From contig NZ_QUJB01000001.1 in assembly GCF_003480435.1 (NCBI RefSeq), positions 310,001-374,000 of the forward strand: a stretch of DNA of 64,000 nucleotides. Direction: 5' to 3'. The position numbers and the translations under genes were made by a program. How positions within the stretch are numbered: position 1 is the first letter of the stretch; every line of letters starts with the position of its first letter. The notes beneath the pieces were generated by a model. It was not told the origin of the DNA. It did no database searches and worked only from the letters and a program-made list of their open reading frames with translations. The stretch comes from Clostridium sp. AM30-24. Lineage in GTDB: Bacteria; Bacillota; Clostridia; Lachnospirales; Lachnospiraceae. Below, in pieces: positions 1 through 7,796 of this stretch.

Positions 1-1435
1 CACATTTAATAAAATTCTCAGCAATTTTCACATTACTGTAAAAATACAAGTGCGGGAAGCCTGCATAAAAGCTCTCCGTTGTATATCCGCAGTCCCAGCC
101 CCGTGTTCCCACCGGCTTTTTTGCTGCGAAATCCGTCCCGTTCTCCTCCGAATCCCAGTGGTGGAACTCATGGGCGCGGAATTCAATTCCCGCAGGTCCT
201 AACAGTCCCTCTTTCTTTGAGGTAACAGTAATATACCCAAATCTCCCAAGCTTCCCCGTGTCACGGCTGCTGCCCGGCAGCACACCTGCCATTGGCCATT
301 CCACGCCGTCTGGATCCACGATCGAATCCTTCAGGTACAGATATCCGCCGCACTCCGCGATACACGGCACCTCTTCCATCACCGCCTGACGGATCGCATT
401 CCGCATACTGATATTTCCTGAAAGTGCTTTCGCGTGAAGCTCCGGATAACCGCCGCCAAGATAGACTGCGCAGGTTCCCTCCGGAAGGTTTCTGTCGTGG
501 ATCGGGGAAAAATACTGTATTTCCGCTCCAAGTTTTCTCAGAATATCCAGATTATCCTCGTAATAAAAGCAAAAAGCTTCATCTTTGGCGACTGCAACTA
601 CTGTTTTCTTAATACCTGTCCCGCAATCCACATTACAAAACTGCCTTACAGCTTCTGGCAATTTCACTTCTATCTCTGCCGCTCTCCCAGCCTCCTCAAT
701 AATCCCATCCAGATTGATTCCCACTCGAACCTTTTCTTTGATCAGATCCAGCCGCTCCCGGATCCCCAAAATCTCCTCTGGCATCACAAGCCCCAGATGG
801 CGGGATTTCAGAGTCAGATCCTTTAACTCCGGCACATACCCGAATACCCGGATTCCAAGCTCCCGCTCTGCCCGCTCCTTTAATCCCGGATACAGCATCG
901 GTGACAGCCGGTTAAAGACTACCCCTGTCACATGGCTCTTCTCCTTGTAATCAAGAAATCCTTTTATCGACGCTAAAGCAGAAAGACTCCGCCCCATCAT
1001 ATCCACCAGAAGGATCACCGGCGTATCCGTGAGATCCGCCACCTCCCAGGCACTGGACCGCTCCGAGACACCGCCAAGACCGTCATAAAAGCCCATGACG
1101 CCCTCCAGTACAGCGATCCGGCTCTCTGGAAATTTCTTCATTTCGAGGACTTCCCTGCCGAGCAGATATCTCAGCGTATCCCCGTCCGCAAAAAAGCTGT
1201 CCAGATTTCTCGACGGGATCTCCAGCACCGTCCGATGAAACATCGGATCGATATAATCCGGCCCGCACTTAAACGCGCGAACCTCCTGAATTTTCTCTTT
1301 CAAAAGAGAAAGAAGCGCACAGGTAAATAACGTCTTCCCCCCGCCGCTCTTTTCTGCCGCGATCATGATCCGGGGAAGGTGGACGGAAACTGCCTGAGAA
1401 TCCTGATCCCAACACTCCATTCGACCCTTATCCAT
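1..1435 (-). CDS. cbiA: Cobyrinate a,c-diamide synthase (CbiA/CobB), partial
   Basis: ATP- and glutamine-dependent amidation of the a and c side chains of cobyrinic acid in the anaerobic B12 pathway. The C-terminal end lies beyond the window. My translation from the ATG shows an N-terminal P-loop (EKSGGGKT, near residue 30), the dethiobiotin-synthetase-like ATPase domain, and a class I glutamine amidotransferase domain with LGGGYPE, the ECGGYLYL segment carrying the likely nucleophile Cys, and an HEFHHW segment carrying the likely His. A GGAG ribosome site precedes the ATG, 22 bases after the stop of the CbiJ-E-T fusion, so it belongs to the same operon. CobB of the aerobic pathway uses hydrogenobyrinate, but the CbiD/CbiH/CbiF neighbours favour the cobalt-first substrate. 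Confidence 0.93.
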   Translation of the reverse strand, partial: MDKGRMECWDQDSQAVSVHLPRIMIAAEKSGGGKTLFTCALLSLLKEKIQEVRAFKCGPDYIDPMFHRTVLEIPSRNLDSFFADGDTLRYLLGREVLEMKKFPESRIAVLEGVMGFYDGLGGVSERSSAWEVADLTDTPVILLVDMMGRSLSALASIKGFLDYKEKSHVTGVVFNRLSPMLYPGLKERAERELGIRVFGYVPELKDLTLKSRHLGLVMPEEILGIRERLDLIKEKVRVGINLDGIIEEAGRAAEIEVKLPEAVRQFCNVDCGTGIKKTVVAVAKDEAFCFYYEDNLDILRKLGAEIQYFSPIHDRNLPEGTCAVYLGGGYPELHAKALSGNISMRNAIRQAVMEEVPCIAECGGYLYLKDSIVDPDGVEWPMAGVLPGSSRDTGKLGRFGYITVTSKKEGLLGPAGIEFRAHEFHHWDSEENGTDFAAKKPVGTRGWDCGYTTESFYAGFPHLYFYSNVKIAENFIKC

Positions 1436-1457
1436 ATTTTCCACTCCTTCATAATCG

Positions 1458-3479
1458 CTACATTCTGCTGACACAAATTTTTCCCTCAAATGTCACGATC
1501 CACACCGGATTCTGCCCCATCATCAGATGACTGGAGCCGACTTTTTTAGACCTCGCGGCAGTCAGCGTAAGAAGATCCGGTTCTGTCACCGGAAGCGTTT
1601 TCACGGCTTCAAGGACCGCCGCCAAAGACTCGGGAGTGATGAGGTTTACAACAAACCGTGTTTCAGGATTTTTCTTAAGGCATAGCGCAATGACCTCCTC
1701 CATCTTTCCGCTGCTTCCGCCGATGAAGACATGGGTTGGAGCCGGAAGATCTTCTAACGCCTCCGGCGCTGTTCCCGCTATGATCTTCACATTTGTGAGG
1801 GCGAATTTTTTGCAGTTTTCATGGAGAAGCTCCACTGCCTCCGGGTTCTTCTCGATAGCGTAGACCTTCACGGAATCGGAAAGACCTGCGCACTCCACAG
1901 AGACGGATCCTGTTCCGGCTCCGACATCGTAGAGAACGGAATTTTCCGTGAGTTCCAGCTTTGCCACGGACACGGTGCGGACTTCCATCTTCGTCATCGG
2001 AACCTTCCCGCGGGTGAACGCCTCATCGGAAATACCGTGGGATAAAGGTCTTCGGGGCCCGGTCCATTCCGCATAGAGGACGGCCAGTGAAGGGGCTTTC
2101 CTGCCCTTTATTTCCTCTGGAGTGGAGGTGAAGATCTGTTCGTCTTCAAGTGTCAGGTTTTCCCCGACAAAGAGCTTTGTCTCCTGCATCCCAAGATCGA
2201 TGAGCTGTCCACAGATCGTTTCATAGAAATCCGCGCCGCCGCCAAGGATAAAGGCACTGCCGGAGCGCTTTAATTCCAAAGCGAAGTTTGCCGCCTGCCC
2301 GTGCATGCTGAAGAGTTTCGCGTGATCCCAGGGACGCCGGATCTTCGCGAAAAAATATCCAACGGAAGAGATCCCCGGAATTACTTCCACGGTATAGTTT
2401 CCGCGGCGTTCCAGCACTGCACCGAGTTTTTCCGCTGCGCTGTAAAATCCGGTATCACCGGACATGGCTCCACAGATCACCTGTACCTCCGGGTGGGCAT
2501 CCAGATAGTCCGCAATTTTTTCCGGCTGGTATGCCTCAAATACAGGTTTGTGGAAACTTTCCAGCTGTCTCACACAGCGGCTTGCGCCGACGATCAGATC
2601 ACATTTGTCGAGGCGTTTTTTTGCCTCACCGGTTAGATAGGATTCGCTTCCGGGTCCTGTGCCGATAAGGAATACCTGGCGTTTCCCAGAATTTTCATCT
2701 GACCTTCCCAGAGCAAAATGCTCCTCCAGATAAGCAATTCCTTCTTCTAACGAGATTCCTTCTTCCACCGGTCTTCCGATCACGACAAGACCGACACCTG
2801 CTTTTTTCGCCGCACTGACCTTTTCCTCGAATCCGCCCGCCTTCCCGGACTCCTTCGTCACCATCCACTTCGCATGGACCGCTTTCATCATTGCAACATT
2901 TAAGTCTTCCGCAAAGGGCCCCTGCATTGCGATCAGATGGCTGCCGTAAAAGCCCATATCGGCACAGGTCTTTACCACCTCCGGCATGGAAAGGACTCTC
3001 GCGTAGACTCTCGTCTCCCAGCCCGGGAGAGCTAAAAATGCGGAGAGCTCCTTGCTTCCCGTCGTGACGAATACCGGACCTTCCGTGGTCTTTAAAAAGT
3101 CCACTGCCGCCTGAATATTCTCCACCGTGATGATCCGGCAGTCTGAACCGTCTGAAATCTTATCCCGCAGGATCCTTAAAAGCGGGGTCCCTGTCTTTTC
3201 TGCCGCCTCCCTGATATTTGCCGTGACCACCACCGCAAAAGGATGGGTTGCATCAAGGATCAAGTCATACTTCTTTTCCTGAAACAGTTTCTCCATCTGG
3301 ATCTCATCGACACGCCCGTCATGGACCTGAAGATTCTCAGCCTTCGGGATCTCCTCTTTTCCATATTCCGTCGCAACAAACACATCAGCCGCTACCTGAC
3401 TTCCGGCAAGGCGGGATGCCAGAACCCGTCCTTCCGTTGTCCCCGCAAAAACCGCAATTTTCCCTTCCGCTATCTTCAT
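1458..3479 (-). CDS. CbiJ-CbiE-CbiT triple fusion (precorrin-6A reductase / C5,C15-methyltransferase, decarboxylating)
   Basis: This 673-residue polypeptide joins three consecutive steps of corrin synthesis. Residues 1-260 resemble CbiJ/CobK, the NAD(P)H-dependent cobalt-precorrin-6A reductase (AVFAGTTEGR near the start, DATHPFA near 77). Residues 268-475 resemble CbiE, the SAM-dependent C5 methyltransferase (GTGPGSESYLT, then VIPGISSVGYF). Residues 482-673 resemble CbiT, the C15 methyltransferase and C12 decarboxylase (DEAFTRGKVPMTK, SAM loop YDVGAGTGSVSVE near 517). CbiE-CbiT fusion equals CobL of the aerobic route; the extra CbiJ domain at the N-terminus is the less common part. The start overlaps the cbiH stop by 4 bases (ATGA), indicating translational coupling. 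Confidence 0.93.
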   Translation of the reverse strand: MKIAEGKIAVFAGTTEGRVLASRLAGSQVAADVFVATEYGKEEIPKAENLQVHDGRVDEIQMEKLFQEKKYDLILDATHPFAVVVTANIREAAEKTGTPLLRILRDKISDGSDCRIITVENIQAAVDFLKTTEGPVFVTTGSKELSAFLALPGWETRVYARVLSMPEVVKTCADMGFYGSHLIAMQGPFAEDLNVAMMKAVHAKWMVTKESGKAGGFEEKVSAAKKAGVGLVVIGRPVEEGISLEEGIAYLEEHFALGRSDENSGKRQVFLIGTGPGSESYLTGEAKKRLDKCDLIVGASRCVRQLESFHKPVFEAYQPEKIADYLDAHPEVQVICGAMSGDTGFYSAAEKLGAVLERRGNYTVEVIPGISSVGYFFAKIRRPWDHAKLFSMHGQAANFALELKRSGSAFILGGGADFYETICGQLIDLGMQETKLFVGENLTLEDEQIFTSTPEEIKGRKAPSLAVLYAEWTGPRRPLSHGISDEAFTRGKVPMTKMEVRTVSVAKLELTENSVLYDVGAGTGSVSVECAGLSDSVKVYAIEKNPEAVELLHENCKKFALTNVKIIAGTAPEALEDLPAPTHVFIGGSSGKMEEVIALCLKKNPETRFVVNLITPESLAAVLEAVKTLPVTEPDLLTLTAARSKKVGSSHLMMGQNPVWIVTFEGKICVSRM

Positions 3480-4216
3480 ATCCGGTATCCTCTCGGTGTG
3501 ACCATCCAGTTCTGTCCGCCAAGGACGGACTTTTCGGTCCGGCTGTTTCCAATAAACACGGTGGTGAACATGTCCGCCTCGTAATCTTTCAATTCCGCTA
3601 ACGTCATGACCTTCTTCGTCTCCCCGTCTCTTCCGATGTTCTTTACAATGCCGCAGACGGTATCCGCACTCTTGTACCGTAAAAAGATCTCACACGCACG
3701 CTTTAAATAGTCCGCCCGCTTCCTGCTGGACGGATTATAGAGGCAGATGGAAAAATCAGTCTTCGCCGCCGCGTCCAGGCGATTCTCAATGGTCTCCCAG
3801 GGTGTTAAAAGATCACTTAAGCTGATCACCGCAAAATCATGCATCAGCGGTGCCCCGAGGACAGCACCGCCGGAGAGAGCCGCCGTGATCCCCGGGATCA
3901 CCTCGATCTCCACCTCCGGGTGCTTCTCCCCGAGTTCCAGGATCGGTCCCGCCATTCCGTAGATTCCTGCGTCCCCGCTGCAGATCATCACGACAGATCT
4001 TCCTTTTTCCGCCTCCGCAAAAGCCATCTCGCAGCGCTCGATCTCCCGTTTCATGGGGGTCGTCAGAAATTCCTTATCTGGAAAGTACGGCTTCGCGAGA
4101 TCCACATAGACCGTGTATCCCACGATCACATCGCAGGTGTTAAGCGCCTTTACGGCACGGAGCGTCATGGATTCATATTCTCCAGGTCCCATGCCGACCA
4201 CTGTCAGCTTCTTCAT
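3476..4216 (-). CDS. cbiH: Cobalt-precorrin-3B C17-methyltransferase
   Basis: SAM-dependent tetrapyrrole methylase that methylates C17 and drives ring contraction. At 246 residues it has the normal length of a stand-alone CbiH/CobJ. The N-terminal GMGPGEYESMTLRA loop, the ICSGDAGIYGMAGP segment, VIPGITAALSGGA, and LYNPSSRKRADYL in the C-terminal half are typical of this subfamily. It overlaps cbiF upstream and the CbiJ-E-T fusion downstream by 4 bases each. CbiG, the partner that opens the ring-A lactone and is sometimes fused to CbiH, is neither fused here nor visible elsewhere in the window. Confidence 0.93.
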   Translation of the reverse strand: MKKLTVVGMGPGEYESMTLRAVKALNTCDVIVGYTVYVDLAKPYFPDKEFLTTPMKREIERCEMAFAEAEKGRSVVMICSGDAGIYGMAGPILELGEKHPEVEIEVIPGITAALSGGAVLGAPLMHDFAVISLSDLLTPWETIENRLDAAAKTDFSICLYNPSSRKRADYLKRACEIFLRYKSADTVCGIVKNIGRDGETKKVMTLAELKDYEADMFTTVFIGNSRTEKSVLGGQNWMVTPRGYRI

Positions 4217-4983
4217 ATGTCCGTCCCCTTTCTGAATTCCGTGGAGAAGTCCGGCGCATAGAGTCTTGACTCCTCGTAGCCGTTTGCCTCTCTCGTGCCG
4301 AATACATCACCGATAAAGATCATTGCCGTCTTCTTAATTCCGTTCTCCTCTGCGGACTTCGCCAGCGTAGAGACGGTGCAGCGGACGATCTTCTCCTCCG
4401 GCCATGTCGCCTTGTAGATGATCACCGCCGGAGTGTCCGACTCATATCCTGCTTCCGCAAGTTCCTTTTCCATCTGTGACAACAGTCCCGTGCTTAAGAA
4501 CACCGCCATGGTCGCATGGTGAGCCGCCAGGGAACGGAAGCTCTCCCGCTCCGGGACTCCGGTCCGCCCCGCCATTCTCGTGATGATCACGGACTGGGAC
4601 ACGCCAGGCAGCGTGAGTTCCGCATGGAGACTCGATGCAGCGCCGCAGAAGGAGCTGACCCCCGGGCATACATCGTAAGCAATCTTTTTCTCATCCAGCC
4701 GGTCCATCTGCTCCCGGATCGCGCCGTAGATCGCCGGATCACCGGTATGAAGCCGCACCGTCATTTTTCCCTCTCGCTCCGCTTTCTCCATGGCACGGAT
4801 CACCTCGTCAAGAGTCATATAGGCACTGTTTAAGATCTCACACCCCGGCTTCGTCTCCTTTAAAAGCTCCGGATTCACAAGGGATCCCGCATAGATCACC
4901 ACGTCCGCCTCCCGAAGGAATTTCTGTCCCCGGACCGTGATCAAGTCCGACGCTCCGCTTCCGGCTCCCACAAAATGTATCAT
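4213..4983 (-). CDS. cbiF: Cobalt-precorrin-4 C11-methyltransferase
   Basis: SAM-dependent methylase of the CbiF/CobM family, 256 residues from the chosen start. It shows HFVGAGSGASDLITVRG at the N-terminus, the YAGSLVNPELL segment characteristic of CbiF, LHTGDPAIYGAIREQ, and CPGVSSFCGAASSL. I start at the Met giving MIHFVGAG rather than an ATG 14 codons upstream: it is preceded by AGGAGG at good spacing and makes an ATGA overlap with the upstream zinc-ribbon gene. The upstream alternative would add residues that belong to the end of that gene in another frame. Confidence 0.93.
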   Translation of the reverse strand: MIHFVGAGSGASDLITVRGQKFLREADVVIYAGSLVNPELLKETKPGCEILNSAYMTLDEVIRAMEKAEREGKMTVRLHTGDPAIYGAIREQMDRLDEKKIAYDVCPGVSSFCGAASSLHAELTLPGVSQSVIITRMAGRTGVPERESFRSLAAHHATMAVFLSTGLLSQMEKELAEAGYESDTPAVIIYKATWPEEKIVRCTVSTLAKSAEENGIKKTAMIFIGDVFGTREANGYEESRLYAPDFSTEFRKGTDI

Positions 4984-6284
4984 GATGTCTTTCCTCCTGT
5001 TTTTCGAATCTTCATGACCGTCCATGCATGGTCTCTCATGTCATACTCCCGCTTGCAGTACGGGCAGTGACGGATCTTCATCGCGTCAAAGCTTGCCCCG
5101 CAACTTTCACAGGAGACCTGATGAATCGAGTATCCCGGGTCCTGCGGGATCTGGATATTCTTTCCGACGATCATCCGGATCCTGTCGTTTTTCTCCTTCA
5201 TCGAACTTCCCCTGTCATATGTATCGCAGAAGTACAGATCGATATCCGCATACACATACGGGCCTTCCTGCCAGCAGTTCCCCACCGACATAGCTCCCCT
5301 GTATACAATGTCCGTGATGTTCTGGAAACTTTCCCCATCCCAGGGACCGCGGATAATAGAAAGGTCCTCTCCCGGCTCGGAAAAGATAATATTTTTTGCC
5401 AGAGCAATGACCTGGTTTGCAAAGTTTTCATAGCCAAAATCCGGCTCGTAATTCTTCATGAACCGGATCAGCCTGTTTTTGCTGCCAGAAGTGGCAAACA
5501 GAAGTCCAAGGCTCTGCATCGCCCGCCAGAAAATATACCCAAGTGTTTTTAAGGCAAACAGCATATATCCGCCGAAGGCTCCGATTACTGGACACCCGAT
5601 CAGCGGGCAGATCATGGAATATAGTGTCAGAGGATCACCGGTCTTTGCCCTCTCCCATGCCAGGTATGCCAGCATGAACACCGTGAAGATGACTGCCCCT
5701 CCGCCGCACCAGGGAGTTAATGTTCTTTTGATCTCTTCCTTGGAATAGCTGAGGTCTTCAATGGAATAAAAATTCGCGACCTTCGGATACAGATCCTGCA
5801 TCAGAAATCTTGTGTGGCAGTATGGGCAGCCTTCAAACAGCGCCTTGATCTGGCTCACCGCTCCGCAGGACGGGCAGGTACATGGCTCCGTTCCGTCTAC
5901 CGTCGCCTCATTCGCGAAGGTGATCGTCTGGTATAAGATCTCTTTCTTCCGGAATTTTCCGATGATCCGTCCACCCCTGGAATATGTCGTATTTCTCTGC
6001 GCCGTGCGGAATTCTGTCACATTCGTATATTTCTTTCCGACCTTCGGCGGGATCGCGCCGGCTGAGGCCAGAAGACCCCGGAGTTCTATGGATGAATCTC
6101 TGTGAAGTCCGCGTTTTTCCAACCGCTTCCGCTGCTGGCTCAGAAAATACTTTGTATCCTGATTTCCGGTATCCGGGATCGGTCCGCCGGAAAGCCAATC
6201 GTTGTATTGTTTCAGGAAGCGGTTATACATCATGGATGCCTTTGTGTCATGGACGCTCCCGTAATTTTTCTGCCTGTTTTCCAT
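4980..6284 (-). CDS. Membrane-anchored zinc-ribbon protein of unknown function inside the cob operon
   Basis: I do not recognise this 434-residue protein as a corrin enzyme. An Arg/Lys-rich N-terminal region (1-125) is followed by a zinc ribbon (C137xxC140 and C153xxC156), two or three membrane segments (about 192-210, 220-262), a soluble domain (about 270-380) with a pattern reminiscent of Tim44-like domains (weak impression only), and a second zinc ribbon near the C-terminus (C392xxC395, C407xxC410). Its stop overlaps the start of cbiF by 4 bases with the cbiF ribosome site inside its own 3' end, so it is transcribed and probably translated with the cobalamin genes. Metal handling or membrane assembly are guesses; an unrelated passenger gene is equally possible. 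Confidence 0.75.
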   Translation of the reverse strand: MENRQKNYGSVHDTKASMMYNRFLKQYNDWLSGGPIPDTGNQDTKYFLSQQRKRLEKRGLHRDSSIELRGLLASAGAIPPKVGKKYTNVTEFRTAQRNTTYSRGGRIIGKFRKKEILYQTITFANEATVDGTEPCTCPSCGAVSQIKALFEGCPYCHTRFLMQDLYPKVANFYSIEDLSYSKEEIKRTLTPWCGGGAVIFTVFMLAYLAWERAKTGDPLTLYSMICPLIGCPVIGAFGGYMLFALKTLGYIFWRAMQSLGLLFATSGSKNRLIRFMKNYEPDFGYENFANQVIALAKNIIFSEPGEDLSIIRGPWDGESFQNITDIVYRGAMSVGNCWQEGPYVYADIDLYFCDTYDRGSSMKEKNDRIRMIVGKNIQIPQDPGYSIHQVSCESCGASFDAMKIRHCPYCKREYDMRDHAWTVMKIRKTGGKTS

Positions 6285-6346
6285 AGTGTTTCCTTTAATT
6301 TCGATGAATGATCAGAGACCGTAACTTTCATGCGTTGTTCCAAAAC

Positions 6347-6405
6347 TTATTGTTTCAGTTCTTTCAGCGCTAAGTGGAAGCTTATTGATCCAGCTCTTTC
6401 AACGC
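6347..6405 (-). repeat. Imperfect 35-base tandem duplication at the cbiD 3' end
   Basis: Two 24-base copies (6382-6405 and 6347-6370) agree at 20 of 24 positions and are offset by 35 bases. The first encodes the last residues of CbiD including its stop (ALKELDQ-stop). The second would encode ALKELKQ-stop but sits in a different frame after the stop. It looks like a small tandem duplication that has since diverged. Confidence 0.8.
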
Positions 6406-7794
6406 TGACCGCAGAATCGCGTCCGCGCCTTCCGTCTCTCCCAGATACTCCCCCTTTGTCCCGAAGACGATCATTCCCGTCCTCACCTCGTCCCTGGATC
6501 GATGGGTAAGGTGCCAATCGGCACGCTTTAAGAATACGTTTATCGTGTCCTCTATGATTCCCGCCTGTTTTAAGTGATCCATCGCCTCATCCGTCGTGTT
6601 GGATCTCTGGATCTTTCTAAGCAGTTCCAGGTCCTCGGTTCCGGCAGATAACGCGCAGGACAGCATCGTGTCCATGCGACCATCCGCCTCCCTGGAGTGG
6701 GTGTTCATGATCCCGTTTCCGATCTTCACGAGTTTTCCCATGTGACCGGCGATCAGGATACCGGAAAAGCCCAGTTCCGCGGCAAGGTCAATGGTCTTGC
6801 CGACGAAGTTGCTCATGGTGACGAGGGAATTCATAAATCCTTCCAGAAGTGATGGTTCTGTTCCCGTTGATAATTCTCCATAAGCCATCTGTTCTGCCTC
6901 AACAGCAGCATCCGTGTCCGCCGCGTTACTCCCTTGATGAGCATCGGTACAGAATTTACCATGTTCTACGAGATACCTCTCTAAAAATCCCGCGCCCATA
7001 TTTCCAGGCACTGCGATCACCCATTTTCTGCCCTCTGCCTTTAAGACATTTAGATGGGTACGGATCGTCTCGACAAGCGCTTCCTCACTCATGGGCTCCA
7101 CAATCCCGCTGGTCCCGAGAACGGAGATCCCGCCCTCGATTCCCAGAACCGGGTTGAAGGTCTTCTTCGCGGCTTCTACGCCTGCAGGGATCGATATGGT
7201 GATCGATACAGGAAAAAGCTCCCCGGCTTCCTCCAAAAGGGCGTAGACGGCATCCCGGATCATCTTTCTCGGCACAGAGTTGATCGCTGCCGCGCCTACC
7301 GGCTGATCCAGACCGGATTTTGTGATGCGACCGATGCCGATGCCGCCGTCGATTCTGACAAGCGACTCAGGAAGTGCCTCTTTCTGATGAGCGGCATTCG
7401 CTTTTTTCTGCTGTTTCTGGTTTTCTGGACTCAGACCAGGTTTTTCTCCTGCAGCTCCGAACCCGGAACTTTCCAGATGTGACATCTGAACCTTTTCATA
7501 AAAGTTTTTATCTTTCACAAACTCCGCCCGCGCATACACCAGGATCCCGTTCGTCACATCATAATCGTCCCCTGCGTCCTTCCTGACCGCGCACTCCGCC
7601 CAACTATCCCCGGAAGTTTTCTCTTCCAGCGATACGCACACCGGAATCCCCTTCGGGGTCATGATCTCCTCCGTCTCCTTCCAGGATCCTGTGAGCAGAA
7701 ATCGCACCGCCCCCTGAGCCGCCAGAGCCGCGCAGGTTCCTGTGGTGTATCCGCATCTTAACTTTTTATGGTCTTTGTATACAAAGGTATCCAT
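6382..7794 (-). CDS. cbiD: Cobalt-precorrin-5B C1-methyltransferase (with inserts)
   Basis: Methylates C1 in the anaerobic pathway. The signature RCGYTTGTCAALAAQGA opens the protein, IGIGRITKSGLDQPVGAAAIN follows, and the C-terminal half has AAELGFSGILIAGHMGKLVK. At 470 residues it is roughly 100 longer than I expect for CbiD. The excess falls in two low-complexity inserts: residues about 93-144 (Glu/Gln/Lys/Ala-rich) and about 285-320 (Ala/Asp/Glu-rich), both likely surface loops. The stop codon lies in one copy of an imperfect 24-base repeat whose second copy lies just downstream. The gene follows the HemC-CobA-HemD fusion after 2 bases. Confidence 0.92.
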   Translation of the reverse strand: MDTFVYKDHKKLRCGYTTGTCAALAAQGAVRFLLTGSWKETEEIMTPKGIPVCVSLEEKTSGDSWAECAVRKDAGDDYDVTNGILVYARAEFVKDKNFYEKVQMSHLESSGFGAAGEKPGLSPENQKQQKKANAAHQKEALPESLVRIDGGIGIGRITKSGLDQPVGAAAINSVPRKMIRDAVYALLEEAGELFPVSITISIPAGVEAAKKTFNPVLGIEGGISVLGTSGIVEPMSEEALVETIRTHLNVLKAEGRKWVIAVPGNMGAGFLERYLVEHGKFCTDAHQGSNAADTDAAVEAEQMAYGELSTGTEPSLLEGFMNSLVTMSNFVGKTIDLAAELGFSGILIAGHMGKLVKIGNGIMNTHSREADGRMDTMLSCALSAGTEDLELLRKIQRSNTTDEAMDHLKQAGIIEDTINVFLKRADWHLTHRSRDEVRTGMIVFGTKGEYLGETEGADAILRSALKELDQ

Positions 7795-7796
7795 GT

